A stretch of 64,000 nucleotides of DNA from Aphis gossypii (GCF_020184175.1 NC_065532.1:47698287-47762286); one strand, 5' to 3'; positions 10,421 to 24,716 are shown, counted from the first letter of the stretch. Notes: a model not told the origin generated them from the sequence alone. A program made the numbers and translations.

Positions 10421-12319
10421 TAAGGCGTACTTTTGGAAAATATATTCAATTCAGTTCAAAATCTTGTGGTACGGTAAAACCACCGATATATATAAATATT
10501 ATTGGATATCGAATAATAATCATATTGGAGGACGTGAATACACCCTACATATGGTTAGCATATTTTTGGATTGTGTTGAAATTGTAATGAAAATATACCT
10601 CGGGTTAACCAGATTATAATTTTCTAACATAAGTCAGTTTAGTCATTTAGTATCACAAATGGACTAAGATTGTATACTCATCAAGTGAACAAAGTGGGTA
10701 ACAGCACTCCACGCCTTGTATATTTTTAAAAAATGTGTTCTTAGATTTTTGTAAGTATTTTTTATGTACAACTGCTCAGTTTCTATAAAAAAAAAATATG
10801 AATATAAAATAAAATTTTTTAAGATCAATAATTCAAATGGTTACATTTAAATTAATTTATATTATATTTTGTTACCTGATATAAGTAATTGAAATTGTTT
10901 CTTGTATTGTCTATCACAATATTATGTTTGTGGCGTAAATTCAAACTTCAAAATTATGTATCTTCCATAAATCATCGTTTTGGATCAATCCCTGATGAAT
11001 TTACGGCAATAGTATTTTGAGAGAAGAAGGTAATTATTGGCAACCACTAAAAAAATAAAAGTAGAAGATAGTCGATGAATAGCTTCAATAAATTGTAAAT
11101 TTTATATTTTAGATTCTAAACAGTGCGACGAGGACATTATTTTATAATCCTGTTCTTATTCCTAAGATAGTTAAAACTGTATAGGTATTAGTATATATAT
11201 ATACTAATACCTATATAATCCCTATAATCATAATATAATATTCATATGGTATGTAATACAATGATAAAGATATATCTAAGAAATCCTTTATTGTTTTGTT
11301 CTACATTTATTGTAAAACTTATCCTGGTGAAAAAATATTTTTAGTATTTATTATTTTTTTTCCACAGCCTAGGAAGTATATAGGTAAAATTTATATTTAT
11401 TAAGATTCTGTTTAATGTATGTTACAATATTAAAATACGACCTCAAAATCATGATTTAAATTTTAAGCCTTTTATAGGCATATTCAAAATATACAAAATT
11501 AAAATTGTTTTCACAATGTTTTTTGTGCCTATAACATACTTACATACAGTAAAATTAACTATAACAAATAGGCATCTATGCAAAAGTTTCGGTAGTATAA
11601 TAAGTAATAACTAATAAAATAATGTTCATTATTTAGTGGTGACCAATATTTAAACAGAGGCGTACCCAACAATGTATTTTAAATATTATATAACGACCAA
11701 TATATTAATATGTATTATGTACCTATATATATAATATACCTACCTAATATTAATATGGTATACAGACAATTAATTTCGTTGTATTATGAAGAAACTGGGA
11801 ATATTATATAATACCTTCAAAATTTAAATCCGAATGAATAAGTATCCATGTATTCACATGGTCACACGGTAATTTTGTGTCGATGTTGTAATTATTTGAA
11901 ATCTGCTCACGAACTCGTGCTCCACATAATTATTTATGATTCGTACATATTTTAATTCGTTTAGGACATTTGGTCACGCTTTTCAAAATACAGTTTCGAA
12001 TCCTGCAAGAAGTAAGCATTAATAAGTGTGCATAGTAATGAAAATCGAATGCTCTGTAAAGTTGCTTTTTTGATAGAGACGATGATGTAATATTATTGTA
12101 ATCGGCTCTTGAAGCTCAGTCAAAATCAAACAAGATTATTGAAACAACATATTATTTTTATAGTTAAAATATAGTGAACCATAAGTACCTAAACATATTT
12201 TATTTACCTACGTAATATACTTATCGAATTATTTAATTCGAGGTTTTCTTGAGCTTTTGCAACTATATGTATATCTACATTCTACACTCTTGAGTTTTCC
12301 ATAGTCTTATACTATACAG
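10421..12319. other. AT-rich noncoding stretch with a perfect palindrome
   Basis: I see nothing coding. The palindrome at 11180-11215 is listed separately. Confidence 0.6.
11180..11215. repeat. 36-bp perfect palindrome
   Basis: The half TATAGGTATTAGTATATA is followed directly by its exact reverse complement with no spacer, giving two 18-nt arms. It could extrude as a cruciform. Its outer part contains the TAGGTA/TACCTA word that is common across the window. Confidence 0.9.
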
Positions 12320-12437
12320 CGGCGGTCCTGGTCCTCCTGCAACGGGAGGTTATTTCAAACTTAATTTCTCAGAAACATTCGTACCGAACGCACAGCGTCA
12401 AATCGATCAAATTGAACAGTCAATATATAATATGCAG
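12320..12437 (+). CDS. Internal exon of an unrecognised protein (GGPGPPATGG...SIYNMQ)
   Basis: The acceptor ACTATACAG lies just before 12320 and a strong donor ATGCAG|GTACGT follows 12437. The 118 nt give 39 full codons in phase 2-in, phase 0-out. The frame begins GGPGPPATGGYFKLNFSETF and continues VPNAQRQIDQIEQSIYNMQ. The other two frames contain stops or are poor. The Gly-Pro start could be the tail of a collagen-like stretch and the end looks helical, but I cannot assign the family. The composition is clearly unlike the surrounding AT-rich DNA. It is probably part of a plus-strand gene with very long introns. Confidence 0.65.
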
Positions 12438-12619
12438 GTACGTGCATATTATCATATACAATCTATATATATACCTATATTTTTATATTATCCTTCGGAG
12501 TCATCATCAACACAACACGTGTACGATATAATAATAATAATGATATCATCATGACGACGATACGACCTTATACATATTGTGTTCTACTAAATACTATATA
12601 ATATTGTATATGCAGAGTC

Positions 12620-13245
12620 GATGATGATGGTATCTCCGCGCGACCCCTCGACGACTATATTATAATATAATATTATACGCCGCGGAATAGGGGTCGTCCG
12701 GTACATTATATTATGTATAAACTCACACACACACACTAATATCGGCCGAGGGTAGATATGTGATATTAAATATACTTATATACATATATATACACTGCGC
12801 GTGTGTATAATAGACCGTATAATAGTGCTGTACGAGTCGTACTTTTATTTTTTAAAACACACACACACCGGGGGGACACGCCCTCTCTTTGTAACGTAAA
12901 AAAAACCGGAGATCGCGTAACTAATTTATGGTTTCATAAAGATGTTAATATATCGTATGTGATGTATATATACATATACGACACACGTCGACGGCGGTGG
13001 GGCGAACGTTTGTGTGTGCACCTATATTATAATATAGCCATCTGGTCGGAAAAATATCCGACCGTGACAAAACGGCCGCAGCAAGTGCACATCATCGAGT
13101 TTTTGTCCTGTAATGATTGTATTACGTATTATTTTGTATTGTTGTGTAGTACGTATGATATATTATATAATATGTACATTGTACATACGAACGTGGAACG
13201 ACAAACGGCGAGTCTGTCAACGGGAATTATTGTCGTTTAGTAAAT
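12620..13245. promoter_or_regulatory. GC- and CpG-rich island with short AC and TA repeats
   Basis: GC patches (about 12628-12660, 12880-12925, 12975-13080) alternate with TATATA and ACACAC runs. A 145-codon plus frame at 12803-13240 starts from TTG or GTG-like codons and is made of repeat-derived residues (Y, I, H, T), so I do not call it a gene. Confidence 0.3.
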
Positions 13246-15953
13246 ATACGCTATCATACACGCGATGTAACAGTCGATAAAAATATAATATTGTATATTA
13301 TTTCGTCAAAAGTCGTACAATAATAATAATAATATAGTCCACCGTATTTAATATTATACTGCGTATACGCACTGCTGTTAGCTTAAACCCCAGGTCTTTG
13401 TCATACTATACAACGATTATTCCTAAAGAGTCAAAATTCAATTAGGTTGAGTATTTTCAGAGTTTCAGATCACCAGTCACGGATCGCAGTCTTCAATTTG
13501 TTCATGATAAAATTTCGTTAAAATAAAGTCTCATGAAAAATTTGCTTAAAACTTATACATTGCGAGATGTAGTGACCGTTGATTATAAAACATTTTGTAT
13601 AATGGAATAATCGTGAATAAAAGTTTAAATTTTATTTTTTTATTTTTATTATATTGTCTGAAATTTTGGCTTGAAATTTACATTAATTTATTACTACTAG
13701 AAATGTTTAAATTTAAATTAATTATTTATATTTTATATACTTGACTCTAAATTTGACTGTCTTTAAATCGGTGTAATTTTTATGTAGGTACCTCGGAATT
13801 TTTTGCCTGAAGTTTTTATTAATTCTAATAAATCATCGTTTGTTTTGCGGAAAAATATAATACAATAATAATAGATAATATTAACTATATTGACTATCAT
13901 GGGGTTTGCACTTGTAATATAATATAGGTATGGCACAAGTATGAATTTATATTTATTTATCAGTGTTTTAATTTAAGTGATGTTTACTTAAGGAGATAAG
14001 CAGTGGTTAAATAAAAAGCTATAGAAGAGCGTGTTCTTCTTTCGGATTCAAAGAAACGCGAAAGTTTTTAATTTCATTTTGGCTGGCAGTACGGGGCTAT
14101 AGTATTGCATTATTTTTATTATATAATATTGTATATTGTCGGTGGTGGTGCCGTTGATGGCGAGTAGAGTGGAAATAAAACCACCAGAAATAGCGAGTTC
14201 AATCGTCGTCTCGAAGTTTTTTCTCCTCACAACCACCATCACCATAACTTGTCGTTATTTTCGTTCGTCGTATATTTCGCCAGTTGATTAAATTTGTGCT
14301 CATTCCCTTCGTGGTCGCTATATTGGGTTAAGTTAGAGAGTGTGGCAGAGTTAAAGAAGGAAAATACCAAAAATTAGATCCCCTTGAAATAAATCCTGTT
14401 AAGATGTAAGCCCGTCCCCTTCCCATGGGGTATTAACACCCTGCGAAACAACTATGAATGAAAAATAAAAACTCCGTTCATTTGAAGTCAATGAAAAATG
14501 TATCGCATCGTGATAAAACTATGCGTAAATATATGTAAAAGTCAGTAAAATTATAATCTAAATTATAAATGCTCAAGGGTATACTACGATATACTACGAT
14601 GTATTATTGTATTATTGTGTTATAGAAGCGTAAATAAACAAAGAAAACTACGAATTAAAATCACTGCTTTGATATATAGGTATGTATATTCTAAAGTACG
14701 TATAAATATATAGCTATAAGATTTCATACGTACGTCATCATCGTATTGTGATTTAAAATTCTGCAATTTCTTTTGTGAAACATATGTACCATAATGAAAA
14801 GAAAACATTTTCAACAACCATAACAACGACGACAGTTCTATGACAATTATTGTAACAGGTACCTAATACATAATGTAATATTATTTTAGTGAACAGAATA
14901 AGCGCTGTTTCAATTCAGAACGAGCACAAGTGGCATATAATATTATGTATACTGCACAGTTATTATAGATTTTACAGAGCAGATGCGTTTTTATTTTTTT
15001 AAAGAAAATAATATACTTTTTACCGAATGACGATCAAATTATATAATTTATTATATATTTTGATAGTATAATAGGTATTATACGATATATAATATATAGA
15101 TGCATATATACTTAAAAATATATATTTAAATATTTCTCAAATGTTAGATGGTTGATTTATGAATTTTCAAAACCCAAAACGTCTAAAAAATTTAAAGCTA
15201 TACGTAATTATAATATTTTAATGTGTACAAGAACCTGCACGTTGCAAAAACGACTTCAGTCGGAATCGTTTTTAGAATTTTATAATAATAGGTTACACGT
15301 ATGAGAACGCACGCCTCTAATACACACCCACTCCAGCAGTAGCCCACCTATAATACAGTGGCCCACCCAAAACAGTGGCCTACCCACGTGCCAAAGAGCG
15401 CCTCCGCTAATTAATTATACAGTTAACCTTTACATGCAGATAATCACGTATCAGCGACAGAAATAAGTCGATGATGGAGCTGATGGAGGAATATAAAGAC
15501 AATTGTGTCATTCATAATAAAATCAAGAACTAGATAAAAATACAGTCTGAAAATGCTTGCAATGCTAGCTGTTACAGGAAATATCTATATGATTGATTTG
15601 TTACTAATAGGTATATTAGATTGATAAAAGTATGATTTAAGAATCATTTTTTTTTTAAATTATAATGGTGTTCGGAAGATTTAAATATTTAATGTTATAA
15701 CATCACATTTTGTGTTATTAAGGTTTTTATAATATTTCAAAATTAAATGACATATTAATAGTATGATTATAATACATTTAATAACTTTAAACACAAATAA
15801 TGGTTTATCATTTTTATTTATAAAATGAATGTAGGTATTCTAAATATTATTTGGTTATTTCGTACTTGGTAGTTAGTGTAACAGAATTGAGTGATAATTG
15901 AAGTATCGAATTTTACAAACATGGTTGATTAGTAGAAAACAACTACTTAAACG
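13246..15953. other. Mostly AT-rich noncoding stretch
   Basis: No exon is supported. Around 15235-15275 an AAACGACTTCAGTCGGAA-type inverted motif and the following CCCACC-rich segment (to about 15410) stand out in composition and may derive from a repeat family. Confidence 0.5.
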
Positions 15954-15975
15954 CACACACACACACACACACACA
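15954..15975. repeat. (CA)11 microsatellite
   Basis: An uninterrupted CA dinucleotide run of 22 bp is directly visible. Confidence 0.95.
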
Positions 15976-16597
15976 AAGATAAAATAGGTAAAACAAACTA
16001 AAAAATATTGAGTATCTCAGTATTTCTGAGTATAAAAGTGTGAATTCTACTGTTTAATACTTACATTTATAAAAAAAATTAGCCGAAGTGCACGCCATTT
16101 GCCTGCGGTAGATTGGATTCTGAAATTTGCAGCTTCGAGAATAGTATTTTTAGGATTAAAAAAAGTTTGAGAAGAATGATATGCTGCAAATAGTTTATTT
16201 GTTTTCTGTTGTGTACATCGACTCAATACTTATAAAAGCAATGTAATAATTGTGAACAAGAAATTAATTAGTTAACATTTAATTATAACAAGTATTTCTA
16301 TTTTATTTTTTATTTTAGTTCAGTTACAAATACTAATTAATTATTTATACATTATTCGATCAAATATATATTTTATGTTAATAAAAATTATGAATACATT
16401 TTAAATGCTGTACAGTAGTGTTTCAAATAAAATAATAAAATAGACACAAATTACATGTAAAAATTATGTTTAGTTCTAATGGCAATTTAAATTTTAATCA
16501 TACAGTGTATATAAGTTTCAAAGCTATATTAATTTATTTTTACTACCTACGGAAGATAAGATACATTAATGCGCCATATTGTGGGTTATATAATATA

Positions 16598-16677
16598 TAG
16601 TTGGTAAAAAAATCTGACTTATTTTATTTCTTTTATGTAGTTGGTAAAACAACCTGACTTATTTTATTTATTTTGTT
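16598..16677. repeat. Two-copy tandem repeat, period 40 bp
   Basis: TAGTTGGTAAAA is followed by a CTGACTTATTTTATTT block in both copies (16598-16637 and 16638-16677). The copies differ at a few positions, for example AAATC against CAACC before TGACTT. Confidence 0.8.
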
Positions 16678-17975
16678 TTTCATTTATTATTTTATTTTTT
16701 AAAATTTTTTTTTAACGGATTTCAACCCTTTAAAATCAAAAATCAAAATCTTGAAAATCGGATGATGTGGTAATACTTAGGAATGTATTTGGAACAATTC
16801 TGTGAAAAAAAAACGTGGCCACAAAATGGGTACATAAAAAAGGTCTGTCCTTATAATATATACGCTTGCTACACTCTCCTCGTTTCCGTTTCCTTTTTCA
16901 TAATTTTAATCTTGTGTTAATACTATACTATAATACAATTAGACATACATACATATTACATGTATATATATATTATATTAGTATTATATTATCATACATT
17001 CATACTATTATTTTATTTCAACAACCCTTAGAATGGAAATAAAATTTTCCATTAACGAAAAAAATGTATATGTTTCAAATTTTTACGGCTAGTCATTTTT
17101 TCTACAACAAAAACCCAAAATTATTTTTATTATCGGTATTAATCGAATTTTGGATTTCGTAAAAATTTAAACTTAAGATATCTTTTTTTTTAATTAGCCA
17201 ACAATCAACTTCTTCTATAATTCTTGTAAGCCAACGTTTGGGAAATCTTTTATGAATTTTCAACTCTTTGCTACTTAAATATTTTTTATAAATTTTTAAT
17301 TATAAAATAATTTGCAAATATTCATGATTTTGACGAATTTTGTCAATATTTTAACTGCAAACGCTAATAAAAAAAAATTGTGCGTATATTCGTTGTTGAG
17401 CTACACGGTTGTTATTAACAGATGGTTTTTGTCGTTAACAAAACGTCGTACTAACTAGTTTAAATAAATGTCAAAAAATTACTGGAAAAATAATAGTGGT
17501 CTATACAATTTTGAGACCTGCGCATTTTTTTAACTAAGAGGAGCTATTGTTTATTTGAGAAAAAAACAAAAAGAAAACCGGCACAAAGAATTAAAATAAA
17601 ATCTCATAAAAAAATAATTACCACAACAATAACGATTAGGTAGGTATTAAAAATATACAGGGTGATTCACTAAGATATGAGGACTATGCGTTGACTTGAA
17701 AATATTAATCTATAAATATTAATTATTTGTAAAAAAAATCTAAGTATCCAAATACTATATAGATCAAATATTATGTTACATATTTTTGCAAAACCATTTT
17801 TAAGGACTCTATTATTTAGAATAAAAATTTTAACAACTTAGAAATTACTCATTCAAATGTTGAGTTAAGTACCTACTACTTACATCAACATTTTCAAAAA
17901 TATTATCCATTTGATAATTTACAGAATAAAAGTGGGTTTTTTAAAAAAAAAAAAATAACAAGACACTATTTAAGT

Positions 17976-18060
17976 CAGTAGTTATCAACAAGTGATATGT
18001 CACCTAAAAGTGACATGGACCCAGCTTAGAGGTGACACGAAAAATCAACGAGAAAAGGAA
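17976..18060. mobile_element. Possible hAT-type transposon end (relic)
   Basis: CAGTAGTTATCAACAAGTG (17976 onward), followed by alternating GTGACAT/GTCACCT words, resembles the CAGNGGTTCTCAACC ends of hAT (Charlie-like) elements. No matching opposite end was found nearby. A separate TACAGGGTGATTCAC motif at about 17655-17669 is also typical of insect interspersed repeats. Confidence 0.3.
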
Positions 18061-18458
18061 AAAAATTTAAAAATAAATATCCGATGTCGTAAAGTTTTGA
18101 ATTTCAAATAATCATAAAAATTTAATTTGACTTTCCAGTATACATATATTATACATATATATTTAAACATTCTTAAAATCAGGATTTGAATAAATTCATT
18201 ATTTAATTAAAAATGGGAATGAAAATGCATGGCAATACTCTGTATATAATTAGGAGCAAACAATTATTGTATATGGTTATATATAGTATTGTAATATCTT
18301 GAACCCTTGGTCGTCTGTTGCTATAACTGTCGTCTCAGCAAGTGCGAGTTGCATATAACTATATAATATCTTAACACTGAACATATTGTGTTTAGAACTT
18401 GTGTCTAGTACAATAAATTATATTATAAATCTATATATACCTATAGAATATGTTGTAG

Positions 18459-18566
18459 ACGTGATCAAAGGAAGAGTGCACGAGAAAGGGGAGCGAAAGT
18501 TCAAACGCGATCACCGGACCGCCACTGTCCATGACGGGTCTTTGTCGGAGGATTAACGTCGACTAG
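18459..18566 (+). other. GC-rich segment with possible exon and strong donor
   Basis: A stretch after TTGTAG reads VIKGRVHEKGERKFKRDHRT and then ATVHDGSLSED with a stop at 18554-18556. A strong donor CTAG|GTACGT follows 18566. It could be a terminal coding exon or, since the donor lies after the stop, a noncoding first exon of a promoter island. The next 60 nt are a CGT/CAT-rich trinucleotide run. The evidence does not settle which. Confidence 0.25.
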
Positions 18567-18599
18567 GTACGTCGTCGTCGTCATCATCGTCCTTGTTGC

Positions 18600-20746
18600 C
18601 GAAGTCACGATTGCTTTTGTTGTAGTGCTCTTTTGTGGCAGGTATACTTATTACTTCCACACATGTACGTTATTACGTTTTTTACTTTATATCTATAATG
18701 ATTTAGGCATGTCTCAAACTTATTAATTACCTATTATAATTATTTGATTACAACCATTTAATTATTTGTTGTGTAAATATTATATTGGTCATCCCATTAA
18801 CAAATAATACGTATTTATTAAGGGATGGCATAAATAATCATGACTGTTATATGATAATTTTAAAATTATTTTAACTTGTAAAACATTAAAAAATCGAAAA
18901 AGCTTATGGGTGTCTAGATAATATATTTCCCTTTAAATTTAATAATAGGTAAATTTAATCAATGGAATGACAATGTAACGATAATAAAAAATTATTTTTA
19001 TATTATTATTTAAAACCTTTATAATCAAGTCCACTGTTTTTCATGTCGATAAATGTCCTATAAATGGTTAAATCACTATTATTTTATATTATTTAATAGT
19101 CAGGAATACTGATATAAATAATAATCAAAATTGTAATTTTTAGACAGAATTACATTTAGTTGTTTTTTTTATTTTTGAATTTATTTTTAGTTTTTTTTAT
19201 CATTATGACCCTTGATAAGATATATTGTATCTTATCATGATGATTATAATCATGCGGAGTATACATATTATATCCAACATCACTTTAAAGTGTATTGGAG
19301 AGGGGTGTTAACAGAATGTGCCTAAACATATTTATTATCGGAGAGTTTATACTTAATTTATATTAACGTATTAATTAATAACCTATCCTTCTGATTCAGA
19401 ATTCTGTATAATAAAATAAAGTTTCGACTGCAAAAAAAACTTTATTTCATAAAAATACACAATTAGTTTACCTAAATAGGCATCTAAGAACAAGGGGTCT
19501 TATTACCCTCCATACAATATGGGTATGCAACTGCATATAAGGTTTATCAGCCGGCTTTCTTTATGCTGTTGTAGCCCTTACGCAATTGTCTGTAAACACC
19601 GCGGGCCGTGCGTTTTTGTAGTTATGCAATTATATCGCTGCTACTACAGCCGCCTACGCATAAGTTATCGATGTCACAAACAGCAGCTTTGGCTATGTCG
19701 AAATTTATTGCAAAACACATAACATTTCTAAGTTTAAATGTATCATATTATATATTATACTTCTGAACGACGCGTTTATTATGGTATTATTATAATGTAT
19801 TTTAAGTATCGGTGAGTCCGTTATTATATAATACATAATATACTAAAATGGTACATGACTTATTAACTATATAGTTAAAAAGACTGCTAAAAGTTTGAAA
19901 TTGTAATAGAAAGAAAATATCTTAAAGGGCGTTTAAAAGAATGATATCGAACAGATGTTGTGTTTTTTTAATCATTTTCAAAGATTAATCCGTATAGAAG
20001 TGATTGGTTGAGCTACTGTTGGCTTCCCTATGAAAAATAATGAAATGTCGCTCGTAATAACTATAAATATAAATAAAAATTAAATATAATGCTGTATCAC
20101 TGTCAACGCTTGACTTGGAAAATAAATAATTGAGGTATTTTGTTCCTATACCTAATTAATATATACGTATAATATATAACCGTGGGTGGCTTCACCCCAC
20201 GCCACACGCCACCACTTCAAATCCTTTTTATTACACTCTCAAAAATTACAACAGACTGACAAACATTTCATGACTTATTATACTTGTTTACTTCAAAAGT
20301 TTCAATTATAAGCGTGCGTAGGTAGTAGATTTTTGCAAGCGATTGAAGTAATGCTGGTATTATTTTTTTTTTTTATGAACTAAACTACAAAACAGGAAGG
20401 AACATCTTAAAATGTATTTGAGGTAATCGACCCACCTACCCCTCAAAATTGCGCATTAATTATTGTACAATTATCTAAATACCTACATAAACGAAAATCT
20501 CGAATGTCGAGGAATTTGTGTTATTGTTTATTGCGATTTTTAGAAACAGTTGGATGGACTACGTGTCTACGTGACAAAAATGTCTATAAAAGAAAATTTG
20601 TAAGTGCGCCGGTTTCGATTCGTACCAATAAATATTACTATTACCGAAACATCTATGAGTATAGAATATTATCATTTACAATTTAATCATCGTACATATT
20701 ACATGTAAACAGATACTAATATATTTTATTTGTAGAGTGTATGCAG
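18600..20746. other. AT-rich noncoding stretch
   Basis: A less AT-rich patch at 19500-19735 has two related words (GCTGTTGTAGCCCTTACGC and GCTACTACAGCCGCCTACGC) and a 67-codon cysteine/tyrosine-rich frame. I take it for a degraded repeat. Nothing else is supported. Confidence 0.5.
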
Positions 20747-20833
20747 GTGGCCTCTCACGGGTTGTTACACAAACACTCTTTTAAAAATGATTTGCGGTCT
20801 ATTGGTCCTGCAGCTGCAAGGTTAAACGTTATG
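20747..20833 (+). CDS. Possible internal exon (VASHGLLHKH...RLNVM)
   Basis: The acceptor GTATGCAG precedes GTGGCC and the donor ATG|GTAGGC follows 20833, giving 29 codons in phase 0 on both sides. That is compatible with the phase-0 end of the exon at 12437 and the phase-0 start at 25596. The frame reads VASHGLLHKHSFKNDLRSIG then PAAARLNVM. An alternative donor lies at GCAAG|GTTAAA (20820). Because ATG CAG precedes GTG in frame, a 34-codon free ORF is also possible. I do not recognise the product. Confidence 0.4.
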
Positions 20834-20839
20834 GTAGGC

Positions 20840-23800
20840 ACTTAGTCGAATCGTGTCCGGTTCGGTGTTCGATTATTTACAATTATTTATCTTATAATTT
20901 ATATGTATAGTTAATAGTTATAGATACTCGCGGGATGATCATTTTAACACCAACAATTAAAAATTATATCTAAAATCTTGAAAATTATTAAGTAATGTTT
21001 TTGAAATTATTTTTTTATATTTAGCTTGAAATTAATTTAAAATTACATTTATTGGAAAAAAAAACTTCAAGTTAAGCTGTGTCAAATGAATCGTATATAT
21101 ATAGTGTATTGTGAAGATAAAATAATTCTAACATTAAAATTACATTTAAATGTGTCAGGTATTCAGATCATGGTTATACCTTCTGTATATATTTATATTT
21201 GTCATGTTAATTTTTTTATTTTAAATAAAAATGCATTAGTTGTATAAAAACTTAATTATTAATAAGTATCAGTTACAAGTTAATTTATAATATTATATTA
21301 ATTATCATATATCAATCCACGCCAAGCCACGCGGCCAGTCAATTATATTATTAAGTATATTTTATGATATATTTATTATTTATATTGTAATGTATTAGAC
21401 TGATTTAATATTTATCATGTATTTTCATTATCAAATAGTAATACGGTAAGTTTAGTTAGTTTTTGCGAAAATATTGTATGTACTATATTAATAATGTTTA
21501 ATAATTATAATAGTATATAATATTATGTATTTGCTGTCAATAGATTTTGAGTAAATGCTGACTCACCGTAGTTTCTAATGTGATAATATTATAACTTTGC
21601 ATACTCCGGTATTCTTTTTCCTTTTTTTAAAAGCACGTATACCTATTTCCTTCAGTGCATTAAACTCTCAGTCATGATTATAAAAGTATATTTATGAACT
21701 ATACAATAAATAACCAAGACAATTATTAGTATAGGGGTATGTCTGGGGTATGTAACATTTGTTGTTAACTTTATGGATCACATCATTGCATGTTGACGAA
21801 GGAACAAAATTCGCATCATCTCTTCTGTAAAAAAAAAAATTAGATGATAGGTATTATATAATATATATATATATGTAGTATAAGATATCTCTATGCTTAC
21901 TCTGAAACAATAATATTATATTGTACGCACGTCGATCTGTATAGATCAAATGGACTTGTACACAATAATATATAAACGGGTTGTATTGAAAATGTTATGT
22001 CGGATTTAAAAGTAGGTATATATATATAATTATGTTATGTGAACCGATAGCACTCGATCGCGGGTGGCAGCTGATATGTTACGTTATTATTATATATTAT
22101 TATACACTGTTTGGAGGATATCGAACGAAAGAATGAAAAAATCGTCTCGTTTCGAGATTATCGTGTGTATTCGATCTGCTGAACGTTTCTCGTTAAACCA
22201 ACGACTGCCACCTATATAATATACACATACGCTATTTAATTCTATGTGTATCATCATATTGTGTGTATTATGTACGACGATCGTTTTCGATACACATTAA
22301 AAATAAAAATGATCTAACGGCGGCGGTGGCGGCAGACGAAAATATGTTATTGAGTATATCGTGTACGAGGACAGTAGTCGCCGTACAGTCGACTACCTGC
22401 AGCTATACACATATTATAATATAGTTATACGTGTATTTATCATGATAATATTATATATTATTATGGTGACTATGAAATCAAAAAGAAAAAAATTTTAAAA
22501 AAAAAACCATTTAATTCCATCGGAAATACATTGCCGCATAATAATAGTAAAGGATATATAATAATAATTGTACACACGGCGATCCATAAGCACACGTATA
22601 CATATTATATCGTAATATTATATATTATCGTAATACGCGTTGTTTTCGGATTGGTAGCCCGTTGTATATATTTTTTATTCTATATATAATATACCTTGCG
22701 CGTAAATATATACACATAACCCTGTTTATACGAACGACTTATATACGTATAATGACACGACACGCATATGTATACATACCGACAAACCAATATTATATAT
22801 TATGCATCGATCTTCTATGTATAGGCGAGTACTTGATTATACATTACACACACACTGTTTAATGACTTACATTATATTATTATTATTATGAGTGGTACCT
22901 ATATGCTGTATACGTTCCAAGACGAAATTTTGACTTCTCTGCAGCACCGCATCTTACGTATATATTGTTTTCGAATCCCATTATAATATATACCTAATAT
23001 TATAATGATATCGTGTTACGCGCGCGGATAATTCGTTCGGGTTCGAATGACCAAATGATACCGTGTATACGTGCAGTATAATGATTATTGTGCTTTCGAT
23101 TTGGTATACGTCCTCATAGAATGTATAGGTTGTCCATCACTCCATGTGTATATATACCAGATACCTATATATACTGGGGGCGTTCTCTATTATTTAAATT
23201 TTCAACAATAACATATAATATACACAGAAGCTAGAACTCACCGCGTTTTAGTTACATATACATACTATATGAACGAGAAAATGATCGGTTATTGAAACAT
23301 TTTAAATTTTATTTTTAATACGATTACGATCGGTTTACCGAATTATAGTACATATAGGTAATATAATACGGATTCTATGAACGCAGGACGAATATTATAC
23401 ATATTATATACCTTAATCGCAGTAGGTATACGTCTGCATTTGATACGTGTAGTATTGTAAACTTGCAGAGAAATCAGATGTAGGCACCTCTAGCACCTAT
23501 GTTATTATTATATGATATTTATATAATGTGCCTCCAATGATATTATGTAACTATATATTGTAGTAATCCTCTTTCGATTCCCTTCAATGACTATTCTAAA
23601 TCGTTCTACATAACTTAAGTCCGTATATCTAAGGTATTAGAATGAGGGGTCGTATAGGTAGAGCTTTACAAACTTCAATCGACATTTTGTGAACATTAAT
23701 TGGATTTAAAGTAGGTTCTTATGTTTCGTTGGATTTAGGTTGAACATTTTACACCCGATATACGATTACAGACTTTTTAACAGGATTTTCAAACTTGAGA

Positions 23801-24195
23801 TATTAGATCAGAGGAGTAAATAATCGTTTGATTTACGAGGTGGTTTTACCCAGGATTCGTAAATTAGTTGTACATTAAAGCACCACGATTAATTTTTAGG
23901 TGCTCAATTTCCGGGTATTAAGTCAATTATTTTTTTCCGTGAATACTTGCAAGACTATTATTACTATCCCCCCATTAGTTGAGATAATTTTTTGGTATTA
24001 AACCGAATGATATTATAGCATTATACGATACGGCCATCTATTAATATGAAACTTATCTGATTTATAATATTTGTAAATTTCCGGTTCTCATTAAAACGTA
24101 ATAATAACTGAAAAAAACAGAGTTATTTTTATTTAAATTATTATATAAATTATAAGCCCCTATTATCCTCCAGTCCTATAAGTTGCTGCAGTAAA
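20840..24195. other. AT-rich noncoding stretch
   Basis: A GC patch at about 22312-22400 and scattered TATATA runs are visible. No exon with both splice signals and coding character was found. Confidence 0.55.
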
Positions 24196-24199
24196 TATC

Positions 24200-24716
24200 A
24201 AAGGTGGACAAGTTACTGAAAATAATTAACTCAAGTCTCAAGTTAAGTTGAACTAAGTGAATACAAGATCGCTAAGTTCCAAGTTAATAGTTAAAAATAA
24301 TGATAAATTTAACTTGGTAAGTAAAATTAATATGGAAAAAAGTGTTATTTAACTTGGTTTAAAAAATGTTATTCTTTTTTAATCATTAAGTGGATTGTAT
24401 TATAAAGAATATTTTGTGACTATTTAAATATAATATAATTTTATCAGGAAACATAACAAGGTTGTAATAGTGATTTTTTTTTAACTGCATAAATAATGTA
24501 TATAAGATACCATAAAAACCAATTATTTCAAAAAACTTTTAGTATAACTCGACGGATTATTTTTAAATCAACTGAAAAAAGTTAAGTTATTTTAATATCA
24601 AATTAAATTAGTTACGATTTTAGGATGTTTTATAAATTTATAGCTTTATACCATAGTTAAGTTATAAAGCTAAAAGTTGCTTTAACTTTCTAACTATTTC
24701 GCGTCTTTAGTAACTA
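24200..24716. mobile_element. Possible nonautonomous DNA transposon with subterminal repeats
   Basis: The left part (24200-24360) is dense in AAGTTA/TAACTT words (GGTGGACAAGTTACTGAA, AACTCAAGTCTCAAGTTAAG, TTTAACTTGG). The right part (24570-24716) carries the same words in both orientations and ends near GTCTTTAGTAACT. The centre lacks them. Such clusters flank the ends of hAT-like elements. Exact termini and target duplication are not visible. Confidence 0.4.

Noticed and set aside
12803..13240. 145-codon plus-strand ORF
   Set aside because: It spans several repeats and a CpG island and its text is repeat-derived; the start is not an ATG in context.
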